Below are positions 1-6,978 of a DNA stretch of 7,506 nucleotides, piece after piece. The DNA is from Alphaproteobacteria bacterium. GTDB lineage: Bacteria; Pseudomonadota; Alphaproteobacteria; Sneathiellales; Sneathiellaceae. Location: contig SBHH01000153.1 of NCBI GenBank assembly GCA_006226265.1, forward strand, positions 1 to 7,506, in the 5' to 3' direction. The notes below the pieces were generated by a model. The model was not told the DNA's origin and searched no databases. It worked only from the letters and a program-made list of their open reading frames with translations. How positions within the stretch are numbered: position 1 is the stretch's first letter; each line of letters starts with the position of its first letter. A program made the translations under genes and the position numbers.

Positions 1-519
1 ATAGGGGCGAAAGGCGGGCAGGCCGACGGCCTTGGTGAGAAGCTTGCCGATCTCGATATCTTCGGTCGCCAATGTCGCGGCGGCGGGCAGGCCCATGGCG
101 ATCTCGCGCGCGAAATTGGGCCCGGACAGGATGGCAACCGGATTGTCGGGCGCAACCTCAGCGGAAACCTCGCTCATCAGGAGGCCACTGTCCTGCTCGA
201 TCCCCTTGGCGCAGATGACGAGCACGGTACCCGGGGAGAGATGCGGACGAAGCAGGGTGAGGACGAGGCGAAGATGCTGCGCCGGCGAGACCAGCAGCAG
301 GATGTCGGCATCCGCCGCCTCCAGCGGGTCGGTGGTCGCGCGGATTTTTTCGCTGAACTTTACGCCCGGCAGATAGCGTTTGTTCTCATGCGACCGGTTC
401 AATGCCTCCGCATGATCCTCCCGCCGGGTCCAGAGGCGCACCTCGTTCCCCGCCTTTTCCGCCATGATCGCAAGCGCCGTCCCCCAGGCACCTGCGCCGA
501 TTACATTCAGCCGTGTCAT
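1..519 (-). CDS. gpsA: NAD(P)H-dependent glycerol-3-phosphate dehydrogenase (C-terminal part outside the window)
   Basis: The enzyme reduces dihydroxyacetone phosphate to sn-glycerol-3-phosphate in the cytoplasm, the entry step to phospholipid synthesis. I translated the reverse strand from the ATG at 519-517: the frame is open for 173 codons to the window edge, about half of the usual ~330 residues. Residues 4-17 form the Rossmann dinucleotide-binding start with glycines 8, 10 and 13 (GAGAWG). Residues 103-108 read CAKGIE, with the conserved Lys105 of the family. Residues 132-139 read SGPNFARE, matching the GpsA signature around SGPSFA. A purine-rich AGAGAG lies just before the ATG and may serve as ribosome binding site. 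It is the last visible gene of the leftward tsaD-rpiA-gpsA set, 126 bases after rpiA. Family identity is certain; only the 3' half is unseen. Confidence 0.97.
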   Translation of the reverse strand, partial: MTRLNVIGAGAWGTALAIMAEKAGNEVRLWTRREDHAEALNRSHENKRYLPGVKFSEKIRATTDPLEAADADILLLVSPAQHLRLVLTLLRPHLSPGTVLVICAKGIEQDSGLLMSEVSAEVAPDNPVAILSGPNFAREIAMGLPAAATLATEDIEIGKLLTKAVGLPAFRPY

Positions 520-574
520 ACTCTCTACTCTTCGTCCCAGTTCAGGCCGGAGCCGTTCATCGTTGATTATCACG

Positions 575-600
575 ATCCGGGGCCGACAAGAAGCCCGGAT
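575..600 (-). repeat. Inverted repeat between rpiA and gpsA
   Basis: ATCCGGG (575-581) and CCCGGAT (594-600) form a perfect 7-base stem with a 12-base loop in the rpiA-gpsA gap. No T-run follows on the minus strand, so it is not a standard intrinsic terminator. It could weaken read-through or stabilise the rpiA message end. The ten-base word GAAGCCCGGA occurs here (590-599) and again at 632-641 just after the rpiA stop. Function is not known. Confidence 0.35.
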
Positions 601-645
601 TTAATCGATCAGCAGGAGAGAGGGCGGGGGCGAAGCCCGGACGGC

Positions 646-1323
646 TCAGTATTCCGTCACATCCACGCCGCTGTCGGTGCCGATGATGACGATATCCGGA
701 TAGCCGATAAAAAGCCCATGCTCGACCACGCCCGGCAGGGTGCTCAACGTGAGGGCGATGCCTTCGGGGTCCTTGATCACCTTGAAATCGCAGTCATAGA
801 TATAGTTGCCTTCGTCGGTGACGAACGGCGTTCCGTCCTTCGTAAGGCGGAGCGCTGCCGTGCAGCCAAGCGCATCGAGGCGGGATTTGAGCGCCGGCGC
901 GGCAAAGCGGATCACCTCGACCGGCAGCTTGAAAGCGCCCAGTTTCGCAACCCGCTTTTTGGCCTCCGCAATGACGATCATTTTTTTGGAAAGGGAGGCA
1001 ACGATCTTTTCACGAAGATGCGCGCCGCCGCCGCCCTTGATCAGGCGGCCTTCCGGGTCCACCTCATCGGTTCCGTCGATAGTGAGGTCGATTTCTTCCA
1101 CTTCGTCCAGGCCGACAACCGGAATACCGAGGTTGCGCGCCTGGTTTGCCGTCGCCTCCGATGTCGGAACGCCGGTGATTTTAAGCCCGGCCTTCACCCG
1201 CGCACCGACAAGGTCCACCATTTTCGCAGCGGTCGATCCGGTGCCAAGGCCGATCACCATGCCCTCCTCGATATAGTCAACGGCTTTGGCGGCGGCGGCC
1301 TGTTTCTGTTCGTCTTCGGTCAT
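646..1323 (-). CDS. rpiA: Ribose-5-phosphate isomerase A
   Basis: This cytoplasmic enzyme interconverts ribose-5-phosphate and ribulose-5-phosphate in the non-oxidative pentose phosphate pathway. The 225-residue product has the normal RpiA length. The phosphate-binding loop GLGTGSTAAK is at residues 25-34. The active-site motif DGTDE gives Asp83 and Asp86, KGGGGA gives Lys96, and REK gives Glu105. These correspond to E. coli Asp81, Asp84, Lys94 and Glu103 with a constant offset of two, so the enzyme should be active. A GAAGAG stretch lies upstream of the ATG. The gene starts 32 bases after tsaD stops and is followed by gpsA on the same strand, suggesting co-transcription. The more familiar alphaproteobacterial order is tsaD directly followed by gpsA, so rpiA looks like a local insertion into the set. 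Confidence 0.98.
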   Translation of the reverse strand: MTEDEQKQAAAAKAVDYIEEGMVIGLGTGSTAAKMVDLVGARVKAGLKITGVPTSEATANQARNLGIPVVGLDEVEEIDLTIDGTDEVDPEGRLIKGGGGAHLREKIVASLSKKMIVIAEAKKRVAKLGAFKLPVEVIRFAAPALKSRLDALGCTAALRLTKDGTPFVTDEGNYIYDCDFKVIKDPEGIALTLSTLPGVVEHGLFIGYPDIVIIGTDSGVDVTEY

Positions 1324-1355
1324 GATGTCATCTCTTCACCAAAAAAATAAATATA

Positions 1356-2426
1356 TCAGGCCTTATAGCCCGCAAAAGGCGCAGGCTTGGCATCAGGGTC
1401 CAGCGGCCAGCGGGCCCGTGCCGCAAGATCAAGAGGATCGGTAAGGCCGAGGCGGAAGCGTTCCAGCCCGGCCCAGGCGATCATCGCACCGTTATCGGTG
1501 CAAAGCTTTGCGGGCGGCACGACAAGGCGGACGCCCCGCGCCGCCGTCTGGATTTCGAGATTTTCCTTCAGATACCGGTTGGCGGCAACCCCGCCTGCCA
1601 CCACAAGGGTGCCCCCTGATGGTGTCACCTCGGCAAACTGGTCGAGGGCGTTGGCGACCCGGTCCATCAGGCTGTCAACAGCAGCTTTCTGGAAACTTGC
1701 GGCCAGGTCGGCGATATCCTGATCCGTGGCGGCTGGTCCCAGCTTCTCGCGCGTCTGGCGCACTGCGGTTTTAAGGCCAGAGAAAGAGAAATTGCATCCC
1801 TCCCGTCCTTTCAAGGGGCGCGGCAAGTCGAACCGATCGGCATTTCCTTTCGCTGCCCAGCGTTCCACCGCAGGGCCACCCGGAAAGCCGAGATCGAGCA
1901 TTTTCGCCGTTTTGTCGAAAGCCTCCCCCACCGCATCGTCGATGGTGGTGCCAAGGCGCCGGTATTTTCCGACCCCCTCGACGATCAAAAGTTGCGAATG
2001 CCCGCCGGAGACAAGAAGAAGCAAATAGGGAAATGCGACCTTGTCCGTCAGCCGGGCCGTCAGCGCATGGCCTTCCAGATGGTTGACACCGATCAGGGGT
2101 GCCTCCGCCACTACGGCGATGGCCTTCGCCGTCATCAGCCCGACCAGCACGCCGCCGATCAGGCCCGGGCCCGCCGTTGCGGCCACCGCCGACAGATCGT
2201 CATAGCCGATGCCTGCCTTGTTCATTGCAAGGCCGACCAGCCGATCCATCTGCGTGACATGGGCGCGCGCTGCAATCTCCGGCACCACGCCGCCAAAGGG
2301 GGCATGTTCCTCCGTCTGCGAGAGCACGATATTCGACAGAATATCCCCCTCTGCGGTCACGACCGCAGCGGCTGTCTCGTCGCAGCTGCTTTCCAGCCCG
2401 AGGACCATAATTTGTTTTTTTGGCAT
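1356..2426 (-). CDS. tsaD: tRNA N6-adenosine threonylcarbamoyltransferase TsaD
   Basis: TsaD, working with TsaB and TsaE, transfers threonylcarbamoyl from TsaC-made threonylcarbamoyl-AMP to A37 of tRNAs reading ANN codons (the t6A modification). From the chosen ATG at 2426 the protein is 356 residues, a normal length. The ASKHA-type start [10 protein letters not shown] is at 9-18 and GGVVPE at 45-50. The metal ligands are in NHLEGH (His116, His120) and [10 protein letters not shown] (about Asp311), and VSGGHSQ is at 139-145. Other in-frame ATGs lie at 2459 (11 extra residues, [11 protein letters not shown]) and 2408 (6 fewer). The extension does not look like the family and would take up most of the divergent promoter gap to hemC, so I prefer 2426. 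No start has a clear Shine-Dalgarno sequence. It is the first gene of the leftward set and divergent from hemC. Confidence 0.96.
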   Translation of the reverse strand: MPKKQIMVLGLESSCDETAAAVVTAEGDILSNIVLSQTEEHAPFGGVVPEIAARAHVTQMDRLVGLAMNKAGIGYDDLSAVAATAGPGLIGGVLVGLMTAKAIAVVAEAPLIGVNHLEGHALTARLTDKVAFPYLLLLVSGGHSQLLIVEGVGKYRRLGTTIDDAVGEAFDKTAKMLDLGFPGGPAVERWAAKGNADRFDLPRPLKGREGCNFSFSGLKTAVRQTREKLGPAATDQDIADLAASFQKAAVDSLMDRVANALDQFAEVTPSGGTLVVAGGVAANRYLKENLEIQTAARGVRLVVPPAKLCTDNGAMIAWAGLERFRLGLTDPLDLAARARWPLDPDAKPAPFAGYKA

Positions 2427-2492
2427 TTGTTTTCTATTACAAAGCGGTGCAAATTGCATATGGCTCTATCATTTGAGGAAATATCCCGCAAC
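2427..2492. promoter_or_regulatory. tsaD/hemC divergent promoter region with an 11-base palindrome
   Basis: The 66 bases between the two divergent start codons must hold promoters for both operons. TGCAA-A-TTGCA at 2448-2458 is a perfect palindrome around a central A and is placed like an operator able to affect both sides. I could not find a convincing -35/-10 pair in either direction. GAGGAA at 2475-2480, 12 bases before the hemC ATG, is the probable hemC ribosome binding site. The regulator, if any, is unknown; the palindrome does not match the FNR or Irr box consensus that I know. Confidence 0.45.
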
Positions 2493-3428
2493 ATGGCGTT
2501 TGTCAAAAGCTACAAGATCGGTACCCGGGGAAGCCCGCTCGCCCTCGCTCAGGCGGAGGAGACGAGGGAACGTCTTTTAAAGGCGCATGAGGGCAAGCTG
2601 TCGCCCGATCAACTGGAACTGGTGGTGATCAAAACCTCCGGCGATAAGATACAGGACCGGGCGCTGGCGGAGGCGGGTGGCAAGGGCCTTTTCGTCAAAG
2701 AACTGGAGGAAGCACTTTTCTCGGGCGCCATCGATTTCGCCGTTCATTCCATGAAAGATATGGAAACGGTGCTGCCCGATGGTCTTGTGATTGATTGCAT
2801 CCTGCCGCGCGAAGATGCGCGCGATGTCTTTATTTCGGCAAATGGGCAGGGGCTTCATGATCTGCCGGAAGGGGCGCTTGTCGGTACGTCCAGCCTTCGC
2901 CGTCAAGCACTGATCCTCAACCGGCGGCCCGATCTGAAAGTTGGCCTTTTCCGGGGCAGTGTGCAAACACGACTTCGCAAACTTTCGGAGGGCGAGGCGG
3001 ATGCAACGCTTCTTGCCCTTGCCGGACTCAAGCGGCTTGGACGCGAAGATGTCATTACGGAGCGGCTTTCCGTTGAGGACATGCTTCCTGCCGTCGCGCA
3101 AGGCGCCATCGGAATCGAACGGCGCGCTGCGGATGACGATGTTGCAGCCCTTCTCGCCCCCATTGATGACCGGCCGAGTCGGGAGCGGATCACGGCGGAG
3201 CGTTCGATGCTCGCGGTGCTTGATGGGTCCTGCCGGACGCCGATTGCAGGCTATGCGGAGCTGGATACGGCGGGCAACCTCTCTCTCCGGGCCAGCCTGC
3301 TCTCCCCCGACGGGAAACTGCGCTTTGATGGGGCGGGCTCTGCATCCTGGGATGAGGCGACTGCCCTCGGTGCGGAAATAGGCAGGGATATCAAGGCGCG
3401 AGCGGATGCGAAAGGCCTCAGCTTTTAA
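2493..3428 (+). CDS. hemC: Hydroxymethylbilane synthase (porphobilinogen deaminase)
   Basis: HemC joins four porphobilinogen molecules into linear hydroxymethylbilane, the precursor of all tetrapyrroles, in the cytoplasm. From the ATG at 2493 the protein is 311 residues, close to E. coli HemC (313). It opens with KIGTRGSPLALAQA (residues 8-21). VHSMKD at 84-89 supplies the catalytic Asp89 (E. coli Asp84). The dipyrromethane cofactor cysteine is Cys247 in GSCRTPIAGYA (E. coli Cys242). GTSSLRRQ, another family motif, is present in the middle of the protein. The start is set by this family fit and by GAGGAA upstream (2475-2480, spacing 12, rather long). An ATG at 2460 would add 11 residues without a ribosome binding site. 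The frame stays open further upstream, but that part lies antisense to tsaD and is not coding. The hemD frame starts 8 bases after the stop, implying one transcript and possible translational coupling. Confidence 0.97.
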   Translation: MAFVKSYKIGTRGSPLALAQAEETRERLLKAHEGKLSPDQLELVVIKTSGDKIQDRALAEAGGKGLFVKELEEALFSGAIDFAVHSMKDMETVLPDGLVIDCILPREDARDVFISANGQGLHDLPEGALVGTSSLRRQALILNRRPDLKVGLFRGSVQTRLRKLSEGEADATLLALAGLKRLGREDVITERLSVEDMLPAVAQGAIGIERRAADDDVAALLAPIDDRPSRERITAERSMLAVLDGSCRTPIAGYAELDTAGNLSLRASLLSPDGKLRFDGAGSASWDEATALGAEIGRDIKARADAKGLSF

Positions 3429-3436
3429 TTTGCGGT

Positions 3437-5533
3437 ATGACTTTGCATAATGATCTCATGAAAATCCTGATTACCCGACCCGAACCCGATGCGAGTCGCC
3501 TTCTGGGCATCCTGAAGAAGCTTGGGCATGAGGGAGTTCTCGCCCCGCTGATGACGATCGAGATGCTGCCCGAGGCAACAGTCGATCTTGAAAACCTGCA
3601 GGCGCTTCTCGTGACCAGCGCGAACGGGGCCCGTGCGCTTGGCAAGGCGACGACCCGTCGGGATGTCAGGGTTTTTGCCGTCGGCGAGACAACCGCCGAT
3701 GCCGCCCGCGCGGAAGGCTTTCGTGATGTGACCGTTTCGGGCGGCAATGTTGAAAAACTTGCCGAGGATGTCATTGCCAAGCTGAAACCCGATGAAGGAC
3801 GGCTTCTCCATGTGGCGGGAAGCAAGGTTGCGGGCGATCTTGAAGGCCTTCTGACAGCGGCGGAGTTTTCTTTCTCCAGAACCATTCTGTATGAGGCGAA
3901 ACCGGCCCGGGATCTGGGTCGGGAGGCGCGATCTGCCCTTGAAAAAGGAGAGATTGGCGCTGCCCTGTTTTATTCTCCGCGCACAGCGGCTATATTTGAA
4001 AATATTATTGTAAATACGGGGCTGTCGGCGGCGCTTGGATCGGTGATGGCCCTCTGTTTGAGCGAGGCCGTAGCCGAAAATCTCGATGGCCTGTCCTTTG
4101 CCGAACTGCGGGTGGCCGCAAAACCGAATCAGGAGAATCTGCTTGCTCTGCTGGCGGGTCTCCCGCAATCTGGCATAGGAGCGGCCGCAACGGACAGTCG
4201 AGGGGAGCAGAAGGTGTCTGACAAAAATTCTGACAAGACTGGCGGAAAATCCGGAAACGGGGACGAACGGCCCGGTCTGGTCAAGGATCCGGAGCTTGAA
4301 AAAATCCTGAACAATAATGTTGCGAAGGATGCGGATGAGAAGGCCGCCGTTCCGCCGAAGAAATCCGGCGCAGGCGGTATTCTCCTGACCCTGTCGCTTC
4401 TCGTTTTGATCTTCGCCTTTGGCCTCGCCGCCTGGCCGCTTATCTACCCAAGGGTTGAAGCCTACCTTCCGCCCGCCGCCAGGGCCCTTATCGCGGGGCG
4501 GTTTGGCCCTGAAGAAAAGAACAGCGGCACCGATACAGTTGCCGCCATCACGGCGCTTCGCGATAACATGGAAAGCGAATATGCGCGTCTTTCGGCGCGG
4601 ATCGACAAGCTGGAAAGCACTGCCGCCAATGCACCGGCATCGGAAAGCGGTGCGGCCACTGCGATGCCGGAAGGTATGACGCAGGAAATTTCCCGTCTTT
4701 CTGATGAACTGAAAGATCAGCAGGCGAAGCTTGCCGCAGCGCTCGATACGATCAAGGATCAGGAAAGCCAGATCACGGGCCTGAAAGAAGCGGAGCCGGT
4801 TGTCTCCGGCCCCGATCCGGCGACCCAGTCGGAAATCCTCAATCTCAAAAATGCGCTCATCGATGCGAAGAATGCGATGGCGGAGATGAAACAGGCGATG
4901 GCCGCCGAGAAGGATCGACTGGATGGCCAGAGCACGGAGCTTTCCGCGCTGCAGGAGGCCATGAAGGCCAATGCCGCCGCCAAGCTGGAGGCGAGCGTCG
5001 AGAACAAGCGCACGCTTCTTCTTCTTGCCATCGGGCAGTTGCAGCGTGAGACGCGAAGCGACCAGCCGTTCGCAAATGGCCTGCAGCAGGTGAAGACGGT
5101 GGCGCCGGAAAGCGCGGACGCAACCCTTGAGACCTTGCAGAAAATCGCGGGCGAAGGCGCGCCGACGATGACCGCGCTCCGGGCGGATTTCTCCCGCCTT
5201 GCACCGGATATCGCGCAGGCCGCGCGCCTGCCGTCGGAGGAAACCTGGTATGGGAAGACCCTGCACCGGATTGCCTCCATTGTGAAATTCCGCCGGGTTG
5301 ATGATCTGGAAGGTGACAGCGCGGACGCGATGCTTGCGCGGGCGGAAAAGGATCTCGCCGACAATGATCTTGCCGCTGCAGTCGCGGAGATGAAGAAGCT
5401 TTCAGGGCCTGCGGCGGAGAAGGCACAAGGTTGGCTTTTCAAGGCCGAGCAGCGTCTTGCGGTTGAGCAGGCCATTTCCACCCTCCTTGACAAGGCGACG
5501 GCCTCCGCCGTCCGCCCGTCTCAGGCAGACTAG
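3437..5533 (+). CDS. hemD: Uroporphyrinogen-III synthase fused in frame to a Mic60/mitofilin-like membrane protein
   Basis: One open frame of 698 codons covers two proteins that are usually separate. Residues 8-242 are HemD, which cyclises hydroxymethylbilane to uroporphyrinogen III: ITRPEPDA at 12-19, VTSANGARAL from 59, FAVGETTADAA from 80, then YSPRTAAIF, CLSEAVAE and a typical C-terminal end VAAKPNQENLLALL at about 239. Residues 243-259 are a short linker. Residues 260-698 resemble alphaproteobacterial Mic60: a hydrophilic Lys/Asp-rich N-terminus, one membrane helix at about 314-337 (GGILLTLSLLVLIFAFGLAA), a long coiled-coil region at about 365-520, and a C-terminal mitofilin-type helical domain from about 523. 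Mic60 shapes inner-membrane folds and sits mainly in the periplasm. The first ATG (3437) is 8 bases after hemC and has no clear Shine-Dalgarno; Met8 (3458) starts at the usual HemD N-terminus and is an alternative. The fusion could be real, or two genes whose separating stop was lost by mutation or by a sequencing indel. Confidence 0.85.
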   Translation: MTLHNDLMKILITRPEPDASRLLGILKKLGHEGVLAPLMTIEMLPEATVDLENLQALLVTSANGARALGKATTRRDVRVFAVGETTADAARAEGFRDVTVSGGNVEKLAEDVIAKLKPDEGRLLHVAGSKVAGDLEGLLTAAEFSFSRTILYEAKPARDLGREARSALEKGEIGAALFYSPRTAAIFENIIVNTGLSAALGSVMALCLSEAVAENLDGLSFAELRVAAKPNQENLLALLAGLPQSGIGAAATDSRGEQKVSDKNSDKTGGKSGNGDERPGLVKDPELEKILNNNVAKDADEKAAVPPKKSGAGGILLTLSLLVLIFAFGLAAWPLIYPRVEAYLPPAARALIAGRFGPEEKNSGTDTVAAITALRDNMESEYARLSARIDKLESTAANAPASESGAATAMPEGMTQEISRLSDELKDQQAKLAAALDTIKDQESQITGLKEAEPVVSGPDPATQSEILNLKNALIDAKNAMAEMKQAMAAEKDRLDGQSTELSALQEAMKANAAAKLEASVENKRTLLLLAIGQLQRETRSDQPFANGLQQVKTVAPESADATLETLQKIAGEGAPTMTALRADFSRLAPDIAQAARLPSEETWYGKTLHRIASIVKFRRVDDLEGDSADAMLARAEKDLADNDLAAAVAEMKKLSGPAAEKAQGWLFKAEQRLAVEQAISTLLDKATASAVRPSQAD
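4200..4216 (+). promoter_or_regulatory. Internal ribosome binding site and GTG start at the hemD/mic60 junction
   Basis: GAGGGGAG (4200-4207) lies 6 bases before GTG (4214-4216), which is in frame with both halves of the HemD-Mic60 open frame. It falls just after the end of the HemD domain and just before the Mic60 N-terminus, exactly where a separate mic60 gene would start. Within the fused frame it is translated as the linker RGEQKV. Confidence 0.6.
4214..5533 (+). CDS. mic60: Mic60/mitofilin-like inner-membrane protein as a possible separate product from the internal start
   Basis: Starting at the GTG at 4214 gives a 439-residue protein of usual alphaproteobacterial Mic60 size. It has a hydrophilic N-terminus beginning VSDKNSDKTG (first residue read as fMet), one membrane helix at about residues 55-78, and a long coiled coil. 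The C-terminal domain carries LLLLAIGQLQRETRSDQPF near its start, and later a segment with LADNDLAAAVAEMKKLSGPA and AQGWLFKAEQR, in the style of mitofilin C-termini. An N-in/C-out topology with a periplasmic coiled coil is inferred from the family. Bacterial Mic60 is linked to intracytoplasmic membrane formation and to contacts with outer-membrane assembly. This entry overlaps the fusion entry on purpose: the sequence allows free Mic60, the fusion, or both. Which is made cannot be decided from DNA alone. Confidence 0.5.
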   Translation: MSDKNSDKTGGKSGNGDERPGLVKDPELEKILNNNVAKDADEKAAVPPKKSGAGGILLTLSLLVLIFAFGLAAWPLIYPRVEAYLPPAARALIAGRFGPEEKNSGTDTVAAITALRDNMESEYARLSARIDKLESTAANAPASESGAATAMPEGMTQEISRLSDELKDQQAKLAAALDTIKDQESQITGLKEAEPVVSGPDPATQSEILNLKNALIDAKNAMAEMKQAMAAEKDRLDGQSTELSALQEAMKANAAAKLEASVENKRTLLLLAIGQLQRETRSDQPFANGLQQVKTVAPESADATLETLQKIAGEGAPTMTALRADFSRLAPDIAQAARLPSEETWYGKTLHRIASIVKFRRVDDLEGDSADAMLARAEKDLADNDLAAAVAEMKKLSGPAAEKAQGWLFKAEQRLAVEQAISTLLDKATASAVRPSQAD

Positions 5534-5543
5534 AGGGGCGGTA

Positions 5544-6899
5544 ATGATACGGTCGATTTTCATTTTCGTTCTGGTCGCGCTCATCGCCTTTGGGGCGGTC
5601 TGGCTTTCCGATTATCCGGGCGATGTGCGGCTGACCTGGGGCGGGATAGAGGTTGAAACCTCCATCGTTGTGATTGCGGCCCTCACCCTTATTTTTGCGG
5701 TTGTCGTGGCGCTTTTCTATCGCTTCTGGCTCTGGCTGAAGCGGGGGCCCGGCCGGATCGGCGCCGTCTTCTCCAACCGGCGGCGGGAACGGGGGCTCGA
5801 AGCCCTTTCAAGCGGCATGGTGGCGATTGCCGCGGGCGATGCGGCCGAGGCACGCCGTCAAGCGATTGAGGCGGAGAAGACTCTCGGTGGTGAGCCCATG
5901 ACCCTCCTTCTCGCGGCGCAAGCGGCGGAGCTTAACGAGGATGATCGGGCGGCGCGGATTTATTACGACCGTATGATGGAACGCAAAGACACGGAATTTC
6001 TTGGTCTTCGCGGCCTCATTAACCGGGCGCGGGGGGAGGGCAATATCGCCGAGGCCCGCCGCCTTGCCGAACGGGCGGAGGAACTTCGTCCCGGCACCCT
6101 CTGGGTGCAGAAGGAGCTTTATGAGCTTGCCGTGAAGGCGCGCGATTGGGAGGCGGCGGATCAGGCGCTTTCCCGCATGGCGCGGGGCAAGGCGGCGAAG
6201 GGCGATGCCGTGCGGCGCGCGCGCGCCGTCATCACCTATGAACGGGCGGATGTCGCAAGGGCGCAAGGCAAGACGGAGGCGGCGCTCACCCTCGCGCTGC
6301 AGGCCCATGACCTTGATCCCGGCTTTGTACCCGCCGCAGTGCTCGCCGTCACCCTGACGGCAAAGGAAGGCGCATCGCGCAAGCTCAACAAGCTGATTGC
6401 CGACTGCTGGAAAAAGGCACCGCATCGCGACCTTGCCGACGCGATCCGGAAGGTTGTCTCCGGTGAGCAGCCGTCGGACTGGTTCCGCCGGGCGCGCGAG
6501 ACGGTCGCGCCGCATAACCCGGATCATCCGGAAACCCATCTGATGCTCGCAAGGGCGGCGATGGCCTCAAATGACTGGGGACCGGCGCGCGAACATCTGA
6601 TGAAGGCGGGCGGCGATGCACCGACAACCGGCATCCTCCGCCGCCTCGCGGAGCTCGAAGAAAAAGCTAATGCCGATGCGATTGCCGCGCGAGAATGGAT
6701 TTTGAAAAGCGTCGATGCACCGCAGGATCCGCTCTGGATCTGCCGCGCCTGTGGCCGTCAGGAAGATCACTGGCAGGCGCATTGCCCGGCCTGCGACAGT
6801 TTCGATACCCTAAGCTGGCGTCAACCGGACCGGGGACCCGCCGCCGGGGCTGCGCTGGAGGCGGAAATCGTGCCGGAAATCGCCGCGACGGAGCTATAA
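5544..6899 (+). CDS. hemY: HemY-like inner-membrane protein with helical (TPR-type) repeats and a C-terminal four-cysteine ribbon
   Basis: The 451-residue product begins MIRSIFIFVLVALIAFGAVW, a first membrane helix (about 4-22). A loop containing DYPGDVRLTWGG, typical of the HemY N-terminal domain, and a second helix (about 40-58) follow. Residues from about 80 to 380 are alanine-rich helical pairs of TPR type (for example DAAEARRQAIEAEKTL, GNIAEARRLAERAEEL). The C-terminus has Cys400-x2-Cys403 and Cys414-x2-Cys417, a likely metal-binding ribbon like that of LapB/YciM. This HemY is the TPR protein of hem operons, not protoporphyrinogen oxidase; its exact role is unresolved. The ATG at 5544 is chosen because GAGGGG (5533-5538) lies 5 bases before it and it starts at the membrane helix; the frame is open further upstream, but only across the end of mic60. 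It begins 10 bases after the upstream stop, so it is surely in the same operon. Confidence 0.93.
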   Translation: MIRSIFIFVLVALIAFGAVWLSDYPGDVRLTWGGIEVETSIVVIAALTLIFAVVVALFYRFWLWLKRGPGRIGAVFSNRRRERGLEALSSGMVAIAAGDAAEARRQAIEAEKTLGGEPMTLLLAAQAAELNEDDRAARIYYDRMMERKDTEFLGLRGLINRARGEGNIAEARRLAERAEELRPGTLWVQKELYELAVKARDWEAADQALSRMARGKAAKGDAVRRARAVITYERADVARAQGKTEAALTLALQAHDLDPGFVPAAVLAVTLTAKEGASRKLNKLIADCWKKAPHRDLADAIRKVVSGEQPSDWFRRARETVAPHNPDHPETHLMLARAAMASNDWGPAREHLMKAGGDAPTTGILRRLAELEEKANADAIAAREWILKSVDAPQDPLWICRACGRQEDHWQAHCPACDSFDTLSWRQPDRGPAAGAALEAEIVPEIAATEL

Positions 6900-6930
6900 A
6901 TAAAGTTATTTGAGGAGGGCAATGAAATGC

Positions 6931-6959
6931 TTGCTCTTCTTAGCCGGACAGACTATATG
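6931..6959 (+). promoter_or_regulatory. Candidate promoter of the tRNA-Thr gene
   Basis: TTGCTC (6931-6936) and TATATG (6954-6959) are separated by 17 bases and would start transcription about 12 bases before the mature tRNA. The match is partial (3 of 6 and 4 of 6 against the sigma-70 consensus). No terminator separates hemY from the tRNA, only an AT stem AAATAA/TTATTT at 6898-6911 over the hemY stop, so read-through from hemY is also possible. Confidence 0.4.
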
Positions 6960-6978
6960 TTGCCGGAATTTCAAGGAT

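Noticed and set aside
241..1350. A 369-codon plus-strand open frame across gpsA and rpiA
   Set aside because: It lies antisense to two certain enzymes with intact catalytic residues, and its own translation resembles nothing.
2427..2459. Eleven extra N-terminal residues for TsaD from the ATG at 2459
   Set aside because: The residues do not resemble TsaD starts, no ribosome binding site precedes them, and they would leave almost no promoter space for hemC.
1992..2492. N-terminal extension of the hemC frame
   Set aside because: This part runs antisense to tsaD and is outside the HemC family; the family N-terminus begins right after the ATG at 2493.
3425..5266. A 613-codon open frame antisense to hemD-mic60
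   Set aside because: It is a shadow of the GC-biased plus-strand gene. Its predicted protein is rich in Arg, Gly and Leu without any recognised motif, whereas the plus strand has clear HemD and Mic60 features.
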